Positions 8,958 through 17,735 of a stretch of DNA of 64,000 nucleotides are shown one piece after another (within the stretch, counting starts at the first letter, position 1; each line of letters opens with the position of its first letter). The DNA lies in assembly GCF_003572205.1 (NCBI RefSeq), contig NZ_QXNY01000006.1, positions 372,001-436,000 on the forward strand, given 5' to 3'. A program made the translations under genes and the position numbers. The notes under the pieces were generated by a model. The model made no database searches. It saw only the letters and a list, made by a program, of their open reading frames with translations, and was not told where the DNA came from. Origin of the DNA: Algihabitans albus. GTDB lineage: Bacteria; Pseudomonadota; Alphaproteobacteria; Kiloniellales; DSM-21159.

Positions 8958-8973
8958 AAACTGTATACAGTTT
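8958..8973. promoter_or_regulatory. Putative GntR operator, perfect 16-bp palindrome
   Basis: AAACTGTATACAGTTT is its own reverse complement. Its core resembles the TTGTATACAA-type sites bound by FCD-class GntR regulators. It lies 20 bases in front of the GntR start codon, in the divergent gap shared with the XRE-cupin gene, so the adjacent regulator is the natural binder. Confidence 0.72.
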
Positions 8974-9167
8974 ATTATGCAGTTACCCGACCCCTGCGCA
9001 AGACGGCTTTCATCACAACTGCGTTGAAGTTCCGCTTTGAAACCCGGCGTTGAAATCCGCGCTGGAGCTTCCTGTTGACGCTGTTGTTGCTTATAAGTTT
9101 ATCATTAGGAAACGACGAGAAAACCCAAACGAGCCGGAAACCGGCCGCAACGAAACATGGGGTAGGG

Positions 9168-9728
9168 ATGGCAACGCTCGGACAGCGCCTGCGCCGCTGG
9201 CGCGGGTCGCTCGGCTTGAGTCTCGAAGCCGCGGCGCGGAAGATCGACATCACGAAGGGCTATCTGTCGCGGATCGAGAACGATCTCGCGAGTCCCTCGA
9301 TTGCCGTTCTCAACCGGACCAGCCAGGCCTACGGCGCACCCTTGTCTCAACTGCTGGACACCGGCGGTTCGGACAAGATCTCGGTCGTGCGTGTCGCGGA
9401 GCGACTGGCGCTCAATCGCGACGGCGGCGAGCACGGCTATCTCTACGAACTGATCAACCACGGCAAGGCGGAGCGTCGGACCGAGTGCTTCGTCGTCACG
9501 CTGCCGCCCATCGACGAGCCGCCGGAGCTGTTCAGCCATGCGGGCGAGGAACTGTTCTTCGTGCTGACCGGCAGGGTCCGTTTCGTCTACGGCGGCACAG
9601 AACTGATTCTGGAGACCGGTGATGCGATCTATTTCGACGCCGCGATCCAGCACAGGGGCCTGGCCCATGGCGGAGAACCCGCCACGGCTCTGGCCGTTAT
9701 CGTTCCCCCGGAAAAGAGCGGGGATTGA
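9168..9728 (+). CDS. XRE-family regulator with C-terminal cupin domain
   Basis: This 186-residue regulator has a helix-turn-helix at residues 5-62 ('LSLEAAARKIDITKGYLSRIEND') and a cupin barrel at about 100-180 containing 'SHAGEELFFVLTGRV' and 'ETGDAIYFDAAIQHRG'. The cupin senses a small ligand and the HTH binds DNA. ATG at 9168 was chosen because it begins just before the HTH; longer in-frame starts add a non-conserved leader. It lies 61 bases ahead of the TRAP/HMG-CoA reductase genes in the same direction and probably controls them. The region at 9075-9100 holds TTGACG and an 8-bp palindrome CTTATAAG (9090-9097) that may be its promoter or operator. Confidence 0.88.
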   Translation: MATLGQRLRRWRGSLGLSLEAAARKIDITKGYLSRIENDLASPSIAVLNRTSQAYGAPLSQLLDTGGSDKISVVRVAERLALNRDGGEHGYLYELINHGKAERRTECFVVTLPPIDEPPELFSHAGEELFFVLTGRVRFVYGGTELILETGDAIYFDAAIQHRGLAHGGEPATALAVIVPPEKSGD

Positions 9729-9789
9729 CCGGACGCGCCGGGCTCGCGAACGACCCGGCGGTCCCAATGAAAGTGGGAGGAGTCTCTAG

Positions 9790-10806
9790 ATGCGTAAATG
9801 GGTCGTCACGGCCGCGGTCTTCGCCGGCCTGTCGGGCGCCGCCGGTGCTGCGGTCGCTCAGGACGCGGTGTCTTGGCGCATGCAGTCCCTATGGGACGCC
9901 AACACGACGCCGCAGAAGTTCGAAGAGCGGTTCGTCGCGCGGGTGGCCGAGCTGACCGACGGCAACTTTCAGATCCGTCTCTTCTCGGGCGGCCAGATCG
10001 TCCCGGCGGCCGAGGCCTTCGAGGCGGTGCAATCGGGGGCCTTCGAGATGATGAAGACCTTCGACGGCTATGAGGCGGGCACGGTCCCCGCCTTCTACTT
10101 CACCAGCACCGTACCCTTCGGTTTCGAGACGCCGGATCAGATGGAGGCCTGGTTCTACGAGTTGGACGGTCTGGAGCTGGCGCGCGACGCCTACGACGAC
10201 TACGGCCTCCACTACGTCGCGCCGAGCGTCTATGGGGAGGAGCCGATTCACTCCACCTTCCCGATCGAGTCGATTGCCGACATGGCGGGTCAGAAGGGCC
10301 GTTTCGTCGGCCTGGCCGGTCAGGTCATGGCGGCCTTCGACGTGGCGGTCACGCCGATGGCGACGGGCGAGGTCTACTCCGCGCTCGAGCGGGGTGTGAT
10401 CGACTTCGCCGATCGTGGCGACCTCACCGCGAATCTCGAGGCCGGCCTGGCCGAGGTGGCGGACTACGTGGTTCTGCCCGGCGTGCATCAGCCGGTGACG
10501 GCGACCGCCTACGTCGCCAACCAGGAGGCCTGGGATGCGCTTCCGCGCAGCTATCAGGCCGCCCTGGAGTTGGCGGCGCGTGAAGTCTCCGGCGCGCTGC
10601 GTCAGCACATTCTCGTGCAGGACCAGATCGCCCTCGCGGAGTTCCAGGATGCGGGTATCGAGGTCCTGCGCCTGGACGATGAGGACGTTCAGGCCGCTCG
10701 CCCCACGGCGGTCGAGGCCTGGCGCGCGGCGGCGGGCGACGACGAACTGGCGAACCGGATTCTGGAGAGCCAGATCGACTTCATGCGCCAGCTCGGCCTG
10801 CTCTAG
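9790..10806 (+). CDS. TRAP transporter substrate-binding protein, DctP family (system C)
   Basis: The 338-residue protein has a Sec signal peptide (residues 1-23, cut after AVAQ) and the DctP fold, including 'VSWRMQSLWDANTTPQKFEERFV' at the mature start, the hinge segment with a conserved Arg in 'GQKGRFVGL' (about residue 175) and 'GEVYSALERGVIDFADRG' (about 195-212). It starts an operon with dctQ, dctM and a degradative HMG-CoA reductase, so mevalonate or a close relative is the best guess for its ligand; TRAP binding proteins for mevalonate are known. A good GGGAGG precedes the start. Confidence 0.92.
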   Translation: MRKWVVTAAVFAGLSGAAGAAVAQDAVSWRMQSLWDANTTPQKFEERFVARVAELTDGNFQIRLFSGGQIVPAAEAFEAVQSGAFEMMKTFDGYEAGTVPAFYFTSTVPFGFETPDQMEAWFYELDGLELARDAYDDYGLHYVAPSVYGEEPIHSTFPIESIADMAGQKGRFVGLAGQVMAAFDVAVTPMATGEVYSALERGVIDFADRGDLTANLEAGLAEVADYVVLPGVHQPVTATAYVANQEAWDALPRSYQAALELAAREVSGALRQHILVQDQIALAEFQDAGIEVLRLDDEDVQAARPTAVEAWRAAAGDDELANRILESQIDFMRQLGLL

Positions 10807-10816
10807 CGCGGACGGT

Positions 10817-10855
10817 CCGGCGGCGGGGTGCCGAACGGCACTCCGCCGCCTCCGG
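10817..10855 (+). repeat. Hairpin between dctP and dctQ (system C)
   Basis: The arm at 10817-10832 pairs with 10837-10855 around the loop GAAC, with one G-U pair and a single bulged T. It lies directly after the dctP stop, and a short CTTTA tail follows. It occupies the same place as the hairpins in systems A, B and D. It overlaps the furthest-upstream possible dctQ start, which argues for a later start of that gene. Confidence 0.7.
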
Positions 10856-10875
10856 CTTTATGGGATAGCTCCCCG

Positions 10876-11439
10876 GTGTTCTTCCTCGCTCTCTACTGTC
10901 GCGGCATCACCGCACTGAATCGTTGGATCATGATCGCGGCAACGGGCCTGATCGCGATCATGGTGACGGTGATCTGCTACGAGGTGATCGCCCGCTACGC
11001 CTTCGACGCGCCCACGGTCTGGGCCATGGAAATGGCCCGGCTGTTGCTGGGGCCGTACTTTCTGCTGGCTGGGCCCTATCTGCTGCATATCGGCGGCCAT
11101 GTGAACGTCGACATCGTCTATGGCAAGCTGCCCGAGCGAACGGCGAAGATCGTCGATCTGCTGACTGTCCCCATCATCGTCTATTTCGGTTGGGTGCTGC
11201 TGAGTCACAGCTTGCCCCTGGCGCTGGCCTCCTGGGAGCATCGGGAGACCTCGACCTCCGCCTGGAATCCGGAGATCTGGCCGGCAAAGGCCGTCATGCC
11301 GCTCGCCTTTGCCCTGCTGATCGCACAGGCCGTGGCGGAATGGCTGCGCGCCCTGTTCCGCGTGCTGGGCCGTCCCGATCCGGCGCCCGCACCGGCCGCG
11401 CCGGCCGAGGACTTGGTCACGGGCGGCACCGGCCCATGA
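10876..11439 (+). CDS. TRAP transporter small permease, DctQ family (system C)
   Basis: This four-helix membrane protein of about 187 residues has the family signature 'GGHVNVDIVYGKLPERTAKIVDLL' after helix 2 and 'STSAWNPEIWPAKAVMPLAFALL' before the last helix. GTG at 10876 avoids the hairpin that covers the alternative GTG at 10828; the true start could also be the ATG at 10930. The stop overlaps the dctM start by four bases (ATGA), giving translational coupling. The C-terminal tail is rich in Ala and Pro. Confidence 0.88.
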   Translation: MFFLALYCRGITALNRWIMIAATGLIAIMVTVICYEVIARYAFDAPTVWAMEMARLLLGPYFLLAGPYLLHIGGHVNVDIVYGKLPERTAKIVDLLTVPIIVYFGWVLLSHSLPLALASWEHRETSTSAWNPEIWPAKAVMPLAFALLIAQAVAEWLRALFRVLGRPDPAPAPAAPAEDLVTGGTGP

Positions 11440-12752
11440 GCTCCGAACTCGTTCTGCTCGCGATGTTCGTCGGTCTGGTCCTGCTGATCCTGACCGGCCT
11501 GCCGCTCGCCTTCGCTCTCGGCGCCCTGGCGCTGTTCTTCACCGTCACCCTCTGGGGCTCGCAGGCCCTGGTGGTGACCGTGCTGCAGACCTTCGACACC
11601 ATGTCGTCGGAAGTGCTGCTGGCGATCCCGCTCTACGTGATGATGGCGGCGGTCCTGCAGCGCAGCGGTATCATCGATGCGCTTTACCGGGCGATGGAGC
11701 TGTGGTTCGTGCGGCTGCCGGGCGGTCTCGCGGTCGGGACCGTCGTGATCTGCACCATCATGGCGGCCATGACCGGCATCGTCGGGGCAGCCGTGGCGGC
11801 CATGGGCATCCTGGCCCTGCCCTCCATGCTCAAGCGGGGCTACGACCAGCGCCTCGCGCTGGGCACGATCTGTGCCGGCGGCACATTGGGCATTCTCATT
11901 CCGCCCTCCGTCATCACCATCGTCTATGCCGTTACGGCGCAGATCTCCGTGGGCCAGATGTTCATCGGCGGGGTCGTGCCCGGTCTGTTGTTGGCCGGTC
12001 TCTATATCGCCTACATCGTGATCCGGACCCTGCTGCAGCCGGGGCTCGCGCCGACCGGCGCGACGGCGGACAACGTCGATTGGGGGACGCGCCTGCGGTC
12101 GCTCGAGGCGCTGATCATTCCCAGCCTGATCATCTTCGGCGTGCTCGGCAGCATCTACCTCGGCATTGCCACGCCGACCGAGGCCGCGGCGGTCGGCGTG
12201 GCCGGAGCGGTCATCTCGGCCGCGACTCAACGGCGCCTGGATGCACAGATGCTGGGACGGGCCGCCTTCGATACGCTGAAGGTCTCGGCCATGATCCTCT
12301 GGATCACCATCGGGGCGAAGGCCTTCGTCGCCATCTTCACCGGCACCGGCGGCGCCGACTTCATGCTGGCGCAGATCGAGGCGCTGGAGGCCGACCGCTA
12401 CGTGATCCTGCTCGTGATGATGCTGATCCTGGTTTTTCTCGGCATGTTTCTCGACGAGATCGGGATCATTCTGCTGTGTGTTCCCGTCTTTCTGCCGATC
12501 ATCGAGTTTCTCGAGTTCGACCCGCTGTGGTTCGGCATCGTCTTTCTGATCTCGGCCCAGATGGCCTACATCACGCCGCCCTTCGGCTACACCCTTTTCT
12601 ACCTGAAGGGCGTGGTGCCGCCTTCCATCGGCATGGAGACGATCTACCGGGCCATCGTGCCCTTCTTTCTCCTGCAGGTCACCGGCCTGCTCATCTGCAT
12701 CGTCTGGCCGGAGCTGGTGCTCTGGCTGCCTCAGCAGATGATGGCACGGTGA
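11436..12752 (+). CDS. TRAP transporter large permease, DctM family (system C)
   Basis: The 438-residue protein has about twelve membrane helices with clear DctM motifs: 'AGGTLGILIPPSVITIVYAVTAQ' near residue 150, 'GIATPTEAAAVGVAGA' near 245 and 'ITPPFGYTLFYLKGVVPP' near 380. ATG at 11436 overlaps the dctQ stop. It forms the secondary-transport channel for the ligand bound by the 9790 product. The HMG-CoA reductase gene follows 41 bases later in the same direction. Confidence 0.93.
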   Translation: MSSELVLLAMFVGLVLLILTGLPLAFALGALALFFTVTLWGSQALVVTVLQTFDTMSSEVLLAIPLYVMMAAVLQRSGIIDALYRAMELWFVRLPGGLAVGTVVICTIMAAMTGIVGAAVAAMGILALPSMLKRGYDQRLALGTICAGGTLGILIPPSVITIVYAVTAQISVGQMFIGGVVPGLLLAGLYIAYIVIRTLLQPGLAPTGATADNVDWGTRLRSLEALIIPSLIIFGVLGSIYLGIATPTEAAAVGVAGAVISAATQRRLDAQMLGRAAFDTLKVSAMILWITIGAKAFVAIFTGTGGADFMLAQIEALEADRYVILLVMMLILVFLGMFLDEIGIILLCVPVFLPIIEFLEFDPLWFGIVFLISAQMAYITPPFGYTLFYLKGVVPPSIGMETIYRAIVPFFLLQVTGLLICIVWPELVLWLPQQMMAR

Positions 12753-12793
12753 CGCGCCTTCCCGAAAACGACGAGCAACCGACAAGAGAGCCC

Positions 12794-14077
12794 ATGAGCA
12801 AGACGAACATCACCTCCCGAATTCCCGGTTTCCATTCCATGTCGGTCGAGGCGCGCATCGCCAGGCTGGCCGAGTTGACCGATCTCGACGAAGCCGCGAT
12901 CGCGCAGCTCTCCAACACCGGAAACCTGGAGGTCGAGACGGCGGACCGCATGATCGAGAACGTCGTCGGGACGATGAATATCCCCGTCGGCGTCGCCACC
13001 AACCTGATCGTCGACGGCCGTGAAATCCTGGTGCCGATGGCGACGGAGGAAAGCTCGGTCGTGGCGGCGGTCTGCAATGCGGCCAAGCAATGCCGCTCGG
13101 CCGGCGGGATCGCGACCTCGAGCAGCGGGCCGCTGATGATCGCGCAGGTGCAGCTCCTGGGCGTCAGCGACCCGGAAAACGCACGCTTCAAGATCCTGGA
13201 ACGGCGGGAGGAGATCAAGGCGATCTGCGACGAGACCGATCCCGTCCTGCTGAAGTTCGGCGGCGGGTTCCGCGACCTGGAAGTCCGCGTGCTTGAAACC
13301 GACGACGGTCCGATGGTGATCACCCACCTGATCGTCGATACCGGCGACGCCATGGGCGCCAATGCCGTCAATTCCATGGCGGAGGCGGTGGGGCCGCGGA
13401 TCGAGGCCTGGACCGGCGGTCGGGTGCTCCTCCGGATTCTCTCGAACCTCGCCGACCGGCGTCTGGTCCGTGCGCGGGGCGTCTGGAAGCTGGAGAACAT
13501 CGGCGGCGCGGAGGTGCGCGACGGCATGCTCTCGGCCTTCAGGTTCGCGGATGCCGACCCCTATCGGGCCGCCACCCACAACAAGGGCATCATGAACGGC
13601 GTGACCGCCGTGGTGATGGCCAGCGGCAACGACACGCGCGCCATCGAGGCCGGCGCGCATGCCTTCGCGGCGCGCAGCGGCCGCTACCGCAGCCTGACAC
13701 GATGGGAAGGGGACGCGGAAGGCAATCTGGTCGGCCTGCTGGAGATGCCCATGGCCGTCGGCTTGGTCGGCGGTGCGACGAAGATCCACCCGACCGCCCA
13801 GACCGCTCTCAAGATCATGGGCGTTTCCAAGGCGGACGAGCTGGCGCGTGTGATCGCCGCCGTGGGCCTGGCGCAGAACTTCGCGGCGCTGAAGGTGCTG
13901 GCGACGACCGGCGTGCAGAAGGGACATATGTCGCTGCACGCCAAGAATATCGCGGCCATGGCGGGCGCCCTCGGCGAGGAAGTCGAGCTTGTCGCCGCGA
14001 AGCTGAAGGAGATGGGCAAGGTGCGTGTCGACATCGCCGAGCGGCTGCTGGCCGAGCTGCGCGGCGGCAAGGCCTGA
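12794..14077 (+). CDS. mvaA: Hydroxymethylglutaryl-CoA reductase, class II (degradative)
   Basis: The 427-residue protein aligns by eye along its whole length with the class II enzyme of Pseudomonas mevalonii, which is 428 residues. Catalytic residues are in place: Glu85 in 'VPMATEES', Lys264 in 'THNKGIMNG', Asp280 in 'ASGNDTRA' and His378 in 'KGHMSLHA'; 'DAMGANAVN' is the dinucleotide-binding loop. In degradative use it oxidises mevalonate plus CoA to HMG-CoA. No mevalonate-pathway gene (kinases, HMG-CoA synthase, IPP isomerase) is in the window, which favours catabolism over isoprenoid synthesis. It follows the TRAP genes, suggesting the transporter brings in mevalonate. HMG-CoA lyase, the next step, is not here. 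Confidence 0.95.
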   Translation: MSKTNITSRIPGFHSMSVEARIARLAELTDLDEAAIAQLSNTGNLEVETADRMIENVVGTMNIPVGVATNLIVDGREILVPMATEESSVVAAVCNAAKQCRSAGGIATSSSGPLMIAQVQLLGVSDPENARFKILERREEIKAICDETDPVLLKFGGGFRDLEVRVLETDDGPMVITHLIVDTGDAMGANAVNSMAEAVGPRIEAWTGGRVLLRILSNLADRRLVRARGVWKLENIGGAEVRDGMLSAFRFADADPYRAATHNKGIMNGVTAVVMASGNDTRAIEAGAHAFAARSGRYRSLTRWEGDAEGNLVGLLEMPMAVGLVGGATKIHPTAQTALKIMGVSKADELARVIAAVGLAQNFAALKVLATTGVQKGHMSLHAKNIAAMAGALGEEVELVAAKLKEMGKVRVDIAERLLAELRGGKA

Positions 14078-14080
14078 TCC

Positions 14081-14785
14081 GTGGCCGCGGACACCCGCCC
14101 CGTTCCACTGCCACGGCTGAGCGCGGCGCTTTACCTGCTGATGACGCTGGTCATGCTTGCGCTGGCCGGGGTGTGCCTGCAGGGCGGTATCCGGAGCGTT
14201 GCCCAAGCGGAGCGCGCGCTTGCCCTGCGCGATGTGGCCACCGAACTGACGGAACTCTCCATCGCGGTCGCCAAGGGCGAGCCAAAGGCCTCGGCGCTGA
14301 CCCGGACCTTGCAGGATTGGCTCCTGCAGACGGCGCCGCGACCGGCCGCCGCCGCGGGGGCGCTGGCCGAGGCGCGAGGGCTTGGAAGCGACGGCAACCC
14401 CCGCCTGGTCGCCCGTCAGGTGGCTGCGGTCTTCGACGACTCCGACCTGAGCGGCGCTTTGCTGCAGGCCCACCTCTTTCTCGTCATGCGCGACGAGCGG
14501 CAACGGGCCGTCGAGACGATCCTGAACGCGCTCGCCGGCCGCTACGGCCTGGAGATCGAACGGCGCAGCCTACGCGAGACCGTGAGTGCCTGGGTCGCGG
14601 GCGAGGCGGCGCCGGAAACGGAAGCGCTGCTGCGCACCTTGCCGGAGGCGGAGACGCCGGCCGGCATCTTCTTCGGCGCCGGGGTGAAGCTGATCTTACT
14701 GGCGTGCCTGCTGCTGGGCGGGCTCGTCTATGCCCGGCGCTTCCTCGGCGACGCGCGCCGGCTGCTTCGCTATGGGCGCCTCTAG
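14081..14785 (+). CDS. Unknown two-helix membrane protein
   Basis: I do not recognise this 234-residue protein. It has one hydrophobic helix near the N-terminus (about residues 16-36), a soluble mostly helical middle of about 160 residues, and a second helix near the C-terminus (about 200-220) followed by a basic tail. This resembles a periplasmic domain held by two anchors, as in some sensor modules, but no output domain follows. The GTG start lies only three bases after the mvaA stop, so it is almost certainly co-transcribed with the mevalonate genes. Confidence 0.65.
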   Translation: MAADTRPVPLPRLSAALYLLMTLVMLALAGVCLQGGIRSVAQAERALALRDVATELTELSIAVAKGEPKASALTRTLQDWLLQTAPRPAAAAGALAEARGLGSDGNPRLVARQVAAVFDDSDLSGALLQAHLFLVMRDERQRAVETILNALAGRYGLEIERRSLRETVSAWVAGEAAPETEALLRTLPEAETPAGIFFGAGVKLILLACLLLGGLVYARRFLGDARRLLRYGRL

Positions 14786-14829
14786 GCCGGCGCGGGACAC
14801 CCAAGAGACGTCGCCCGGGTGCGGAGGTG

Positions 14830-16077
14830 CTAGCTAAACCGCTCGCCGGCATAGGGTGTCATATCGATCCCCGGCGCGCGGCCCTCGATCAGATCGCGGA
14901 TCAGCAGGCCAGTCGCCGCTGCTTGCGTCAGGCCCATCTGGCCGTGGCCGAAAGCCAGCCAGGCGTTCTCGAAGCGCGGCGCGCGGCCGAGGATCGGCAG
15001 GCCGTCGGGCAGGGAGGGGCGCTGGCCCATCCAGCGTTTCGCGCGGCTGAAATCCGAGATCCTGAAGAGGAGCTGCGCCCGCCGCTCCAGCCGTGTGAAG
15101 AAGGCTTCGGCGGGTGGCGCTTCCAAGCCGGCGAACTCGACCAGGCCGGCGACCCTGATGCCGTCGTCCAGGGGAGTGACGGCGACGCCGAGCGATGGCA
15201 CAAGGGCCGGCAACCGCAGACCGGCCGGGTCGAGCGGAAGGTCGAGGTGGTAGCCGCGCTCGCTGTCCAGCGGGACCGAGAGGCCGAGCTTGCGCGCCAG
15301 CGGACGGGAGCGGGCACCGGCTGCCAGGACGACGAGATCGCAGGGGTGCCGGCCCGTCTCCGTCACGACGGCGGACAGGCGGCTTCCCCGTCCTTCGACA
15401 GCGATCGCCCGTTCAGGGAGAAACTCCGCGCCTGCGTCGGTCAGGGCCGCGGCGAGATGCTGACTGAGGCGCCAGGGCGAGGTCACTTGGCCGCTATCTC
15501 GCGACAGAACCGCATGGTCCGACTGCAGGGCCAGGCCCGGCGCGAGTTGCCGCAACTCGGCCTGGTTCACGTCGTCCAGAATCATCCCGCGCCGGCGGCG
15601 CAGCGCATTCGCCGCAGCCGCGCCCGCGCGTTCCTCCTGCGAGCGGTAGAGGTAAAGGCAGCCGTCGCGGCGGAACAGCCGCCGCGCGTCGGGCAGATCC
15701 TCCAGCAGATCCATCCAGCGGTCGTAGGCGGGTAGGGTGAGGGCCGCCATCGCCTGGGAGATGCGCTCCACCTCCGCCGGCCGCGCCGCCCGCGCCACGT
15801 GGTAGCCGTAGCGTAGCAGGTTGGGCAGGTGGCGCGGGCGGATCGCCAGCGGTCCGTCCGGATCCAGCAGCAGGCGCGGCAGGCGGCGGAACAGTCCCGG
15901 CCGGGCTTCCGGCACCACGGCCGAGCCGGCGATCAGCCCGGCGTTGCCGTAAGAAGTCTGGCTGCCCGGCTTTTCCGGATCGATCAGCAGGGGTCTGTGG
16001 CCCGCCGTCTGCAGGGCGCGGGCCGTGGCGAGACCGACGATCCCGGCACCGATCACGATGGCGGTCCGGCCGCTCAT
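14830..16077 (-). CDS. FAD-dependent D-amino acid dehydrogenase (DadA-like)
   Basis: The 415-residue flavoprotein begins with a Rossmann dinucleotide motif (VIGAGIVGLATARALQTAGH, residues 9-28) and 'GNAGLIAGS' near residue 45, both typical of the DadA branch of the DAO family. 'GHGQMGLTQAAATG' near the C-terminus closes the FAD site. DadA enzymes oxidise D-amino acids to 2-oxo acids and feed electrons to the respiratory chain. It is 25 bases downstream of the D-aminoacylase gene, so it probably oxidises the D-amino acid that enzyme frees. A second DadA-like gene is at 38867. Confidence 0.9.
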   Translation of the reverse strand: MSGRTAIVIGAGIVGLATARALQTAGHRPLLIDPEKPGSQTSYGNAGLIAGSAVVPEARPGLFRRLPRLLLDPDGPLAIRPRHLPNLLRYGYHVARAARPAEVERISQAMAALTLPAYDRWMDLLEDLPDARRLFRRDGCLYLYRSQEERAGAAAANALRRRRGMILDDVNQAELRQLAPGLALQSDHAVLSRDSGQVTSPWRLSQHLAAALTDAGAEFLPERAIAVEGRGSRLSAVVTETGRHPCDLVVLAAGARSRPLARKLGLSVPLDSERGYHLDLPLDPAGLRLPALVPSLGVAVTPLDDGIRVAGLVEFAGLEAPPAEAFFTRLERRAQLLFRISDFSRAKRWMGQRPSLPDGLPILGRAPRFENAWLAFGHGQMGLTQAAATGLLIRDLIEGRAPGIDMTPYAGERFS

Positions 16078-16102
16078 CCCTTGCCGGCCCAGCGGCGCTC
16101 CG

Positions 16103-17695
16103 TCATGAGGCCGGGCTGCGCAGAACCTCGCCGGCGTCCTGGTCCGTCCTCTGACCGTCCTGCATGGCGAAGCGGCCGTTGACCAGCACGTGGACGAAGC
16201 CGCGCGGATGCTGCCGGGGATCTTCGAGGGTGCCGCTGTAGGTCACCTTGTCGTAGTCGAAGACGGCGATGTCGGCTGCCGCCCCGGGCCGCAGAACGCC
16301 CCGGTCGGCGATCCCGATCCGCTCCGCGGGGAAGCTGGTCACCCGCCGGATCGCCTCCTCCAGAGACATCAGCTCCAGGTTCCGCACGTAGTGTTCTAGA
16401 AAACGCGCGGCCCAACCGTAGCCGGCCAGGGAGCCAATGAGGCTGCCGGTTGGGCCGCGCCGACTGAGCGCCAAGGTATCCGACATGACGCCACAGTCGG
16501 GACGGACGAGACAGAGCCGCAGGTCCTCCTCGAAGAAGCTCTTGGAGGTCCAAAGCATGTGCAGCGCGTTCTCGCCGGCCTCCAGCAACAGGTCGAGAAC
16601 GGTATCGTAGGGCGCGGTGCCGCGCTCGGCCGCGACATCCGCGACGGTCCGGCCGAGAATCTCGGGGTCGTTCGCCCGCAGGAAGTGGATGAGATCCCAA
16701 CGGCCGTCGAGCACCAGCCGCCACATGGGGGCCGGGTTGGCCTTCATGCGCCTGCGTGCCTCGGGATCCCGAAGCCGTTCGAGCAGCCGCTCGACGCCGC
16801 CTTCGCGCGCCCAGGCCGGCAGGATGGCGGCAACGCCGGTATGGGACCATTCGTGCGGGATGACGTCGAAGGCGACGTCCAGTCCGACCGCGCGCGCCTG
16901 ATCGATCATCTCCAGGGCATGAGTCATCGCATGATCCGGCCGCCCGTACTTCGGCTGGATGTGGGAGATCTGGGTCCGTACGCCGGCGACCCGGCCGACC
17001 GACAGTACCTCGGTGAAGCCCAGATCGTAGTGGATGTCCCTGTTGCGCACATGCGAGGCATGGAAGCCGTCGCGCTCGGCCACCACCCGGCAGAGCCGCG
17101 TCAACTCGCTGGCGGTGGCGCCCAGGCCGGGCCAGTACTCCAGTCCGGTGGAGAGGCCCCAGGCACCCTCGTCCAGAGACTCTGCGACCAGGTCCGCCAT
17201 GCGGTCCAGATCGTCTTCGGTCGGCGGGCGCACCTCATCGCCCAGGACCGCGCCGCGAATCGCGCCGTGGCCGACCAGCCCCATGACGTTCAACCCCAGC
17301 GCCTTGCTTTCCAGCGCGTCGAGATAGCCGCCGAAGGACTGCCAAGTCACCTCCACGCCGGGCAACCGCCCGACCATCCAGCGCTCCATGCGCCGCGCGT
17401 CGCCCACCGGGGCGAAGCTGTAGCCGCACTGGCCGGCCAGTTCGGTCGTGACGCCCTGCATCACCTGGCTGTCGGCTTTGCCGTCGGCCAGCAGAACGGC
17501 GTCGGAGTGGGTGTGGATGTCGATGAAGCCCGGCGTCACCGTCAGGCCGGTTACGTCGATCCGGTTGGGCGCCTCGGCCTCGGCCAGATCGCCGACCGCG
17601 ACGATGCGGCCCTCGGCGATCCCGACGTCCGCGACGACGGCAGGGCTACCGGTGCCGTCGATCACTCGGCCATTGAGCAGCAGCGTGTCGATCAT
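16103..17695 (-). CDS. N-acyl-D-amino-acid deacylase (D-aminoacylase)
   Basis: The 530-residue amidohydrolase has the N-terminal beta-sandwich strands ('LLNGRVIDGTGSPAVVADVGI'), the metal motif in 'GFIDIHTHSD' (about residue 65), a Cys in 'AGQCGYSFAP' (about 95) that matches the zinc-ligand Cys of D-aminoacylases, and 'SHIQPKYG' and 'SDTLAL' segments further on. It cleaves N-acyl-D-amino acids to D-amino acid plus carboxylate. ATG at 17695 has GGGAG eight bases upstream. It sits between a TRAP operon and a DadA gene on the same strand, completing an import-deacylation-oxidation route. Confidence 0.92.
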   Translation of the reverse strand: MIDTLLLNGRVIDGTGSPAVVADVGIAEGRIVAVGDLAEAEAPNRIDVTGLTVTPGFIDIHTHSDAVLLADGKADSQVMQGVTTELAGQCGYSFAPVGDARRMERWMVGRLPGVEVTWQSFGGYLDALESKALGLNVMGLVGHGAIRGAVLGDEVRPPTEDDLDRMADLVAESLDEGAWGLSTGLEYWPGLGATASELTRLCRVVAERDGFHASHVRNRDIHYDLGFTEVLSVGRVAGVRTQISHIQPKYGRPDHAMTHALEMIDQARAVGLDVAFDVIPHEWSHTGVAAILPAWAREGGVERLLERLRDPEARRRMKANPAPMWRLVLDGRWDLIHFLRANDPEILGRTVADVAAERGTAPYDTVLDLLLEAGENALHMLWTSKSFFEEDLRLCLVRPDCGVMSDTLALSRRGPTGSLIGSLAGYGWAARFLEHYVRNLELMSLEEAIRRVTSFPAERIGIADRGVLRPGAAADIAVFDYDKVTYSGTLEDPRQHPRGFVHVLVNGRFAMQDGQRTDQDAGEVLRSPAS

Positions 17696-17735
17696 GACGC
17701 GTGTCTCCCGGTTCTCTGTTTTCCGCTCGTCTCCC

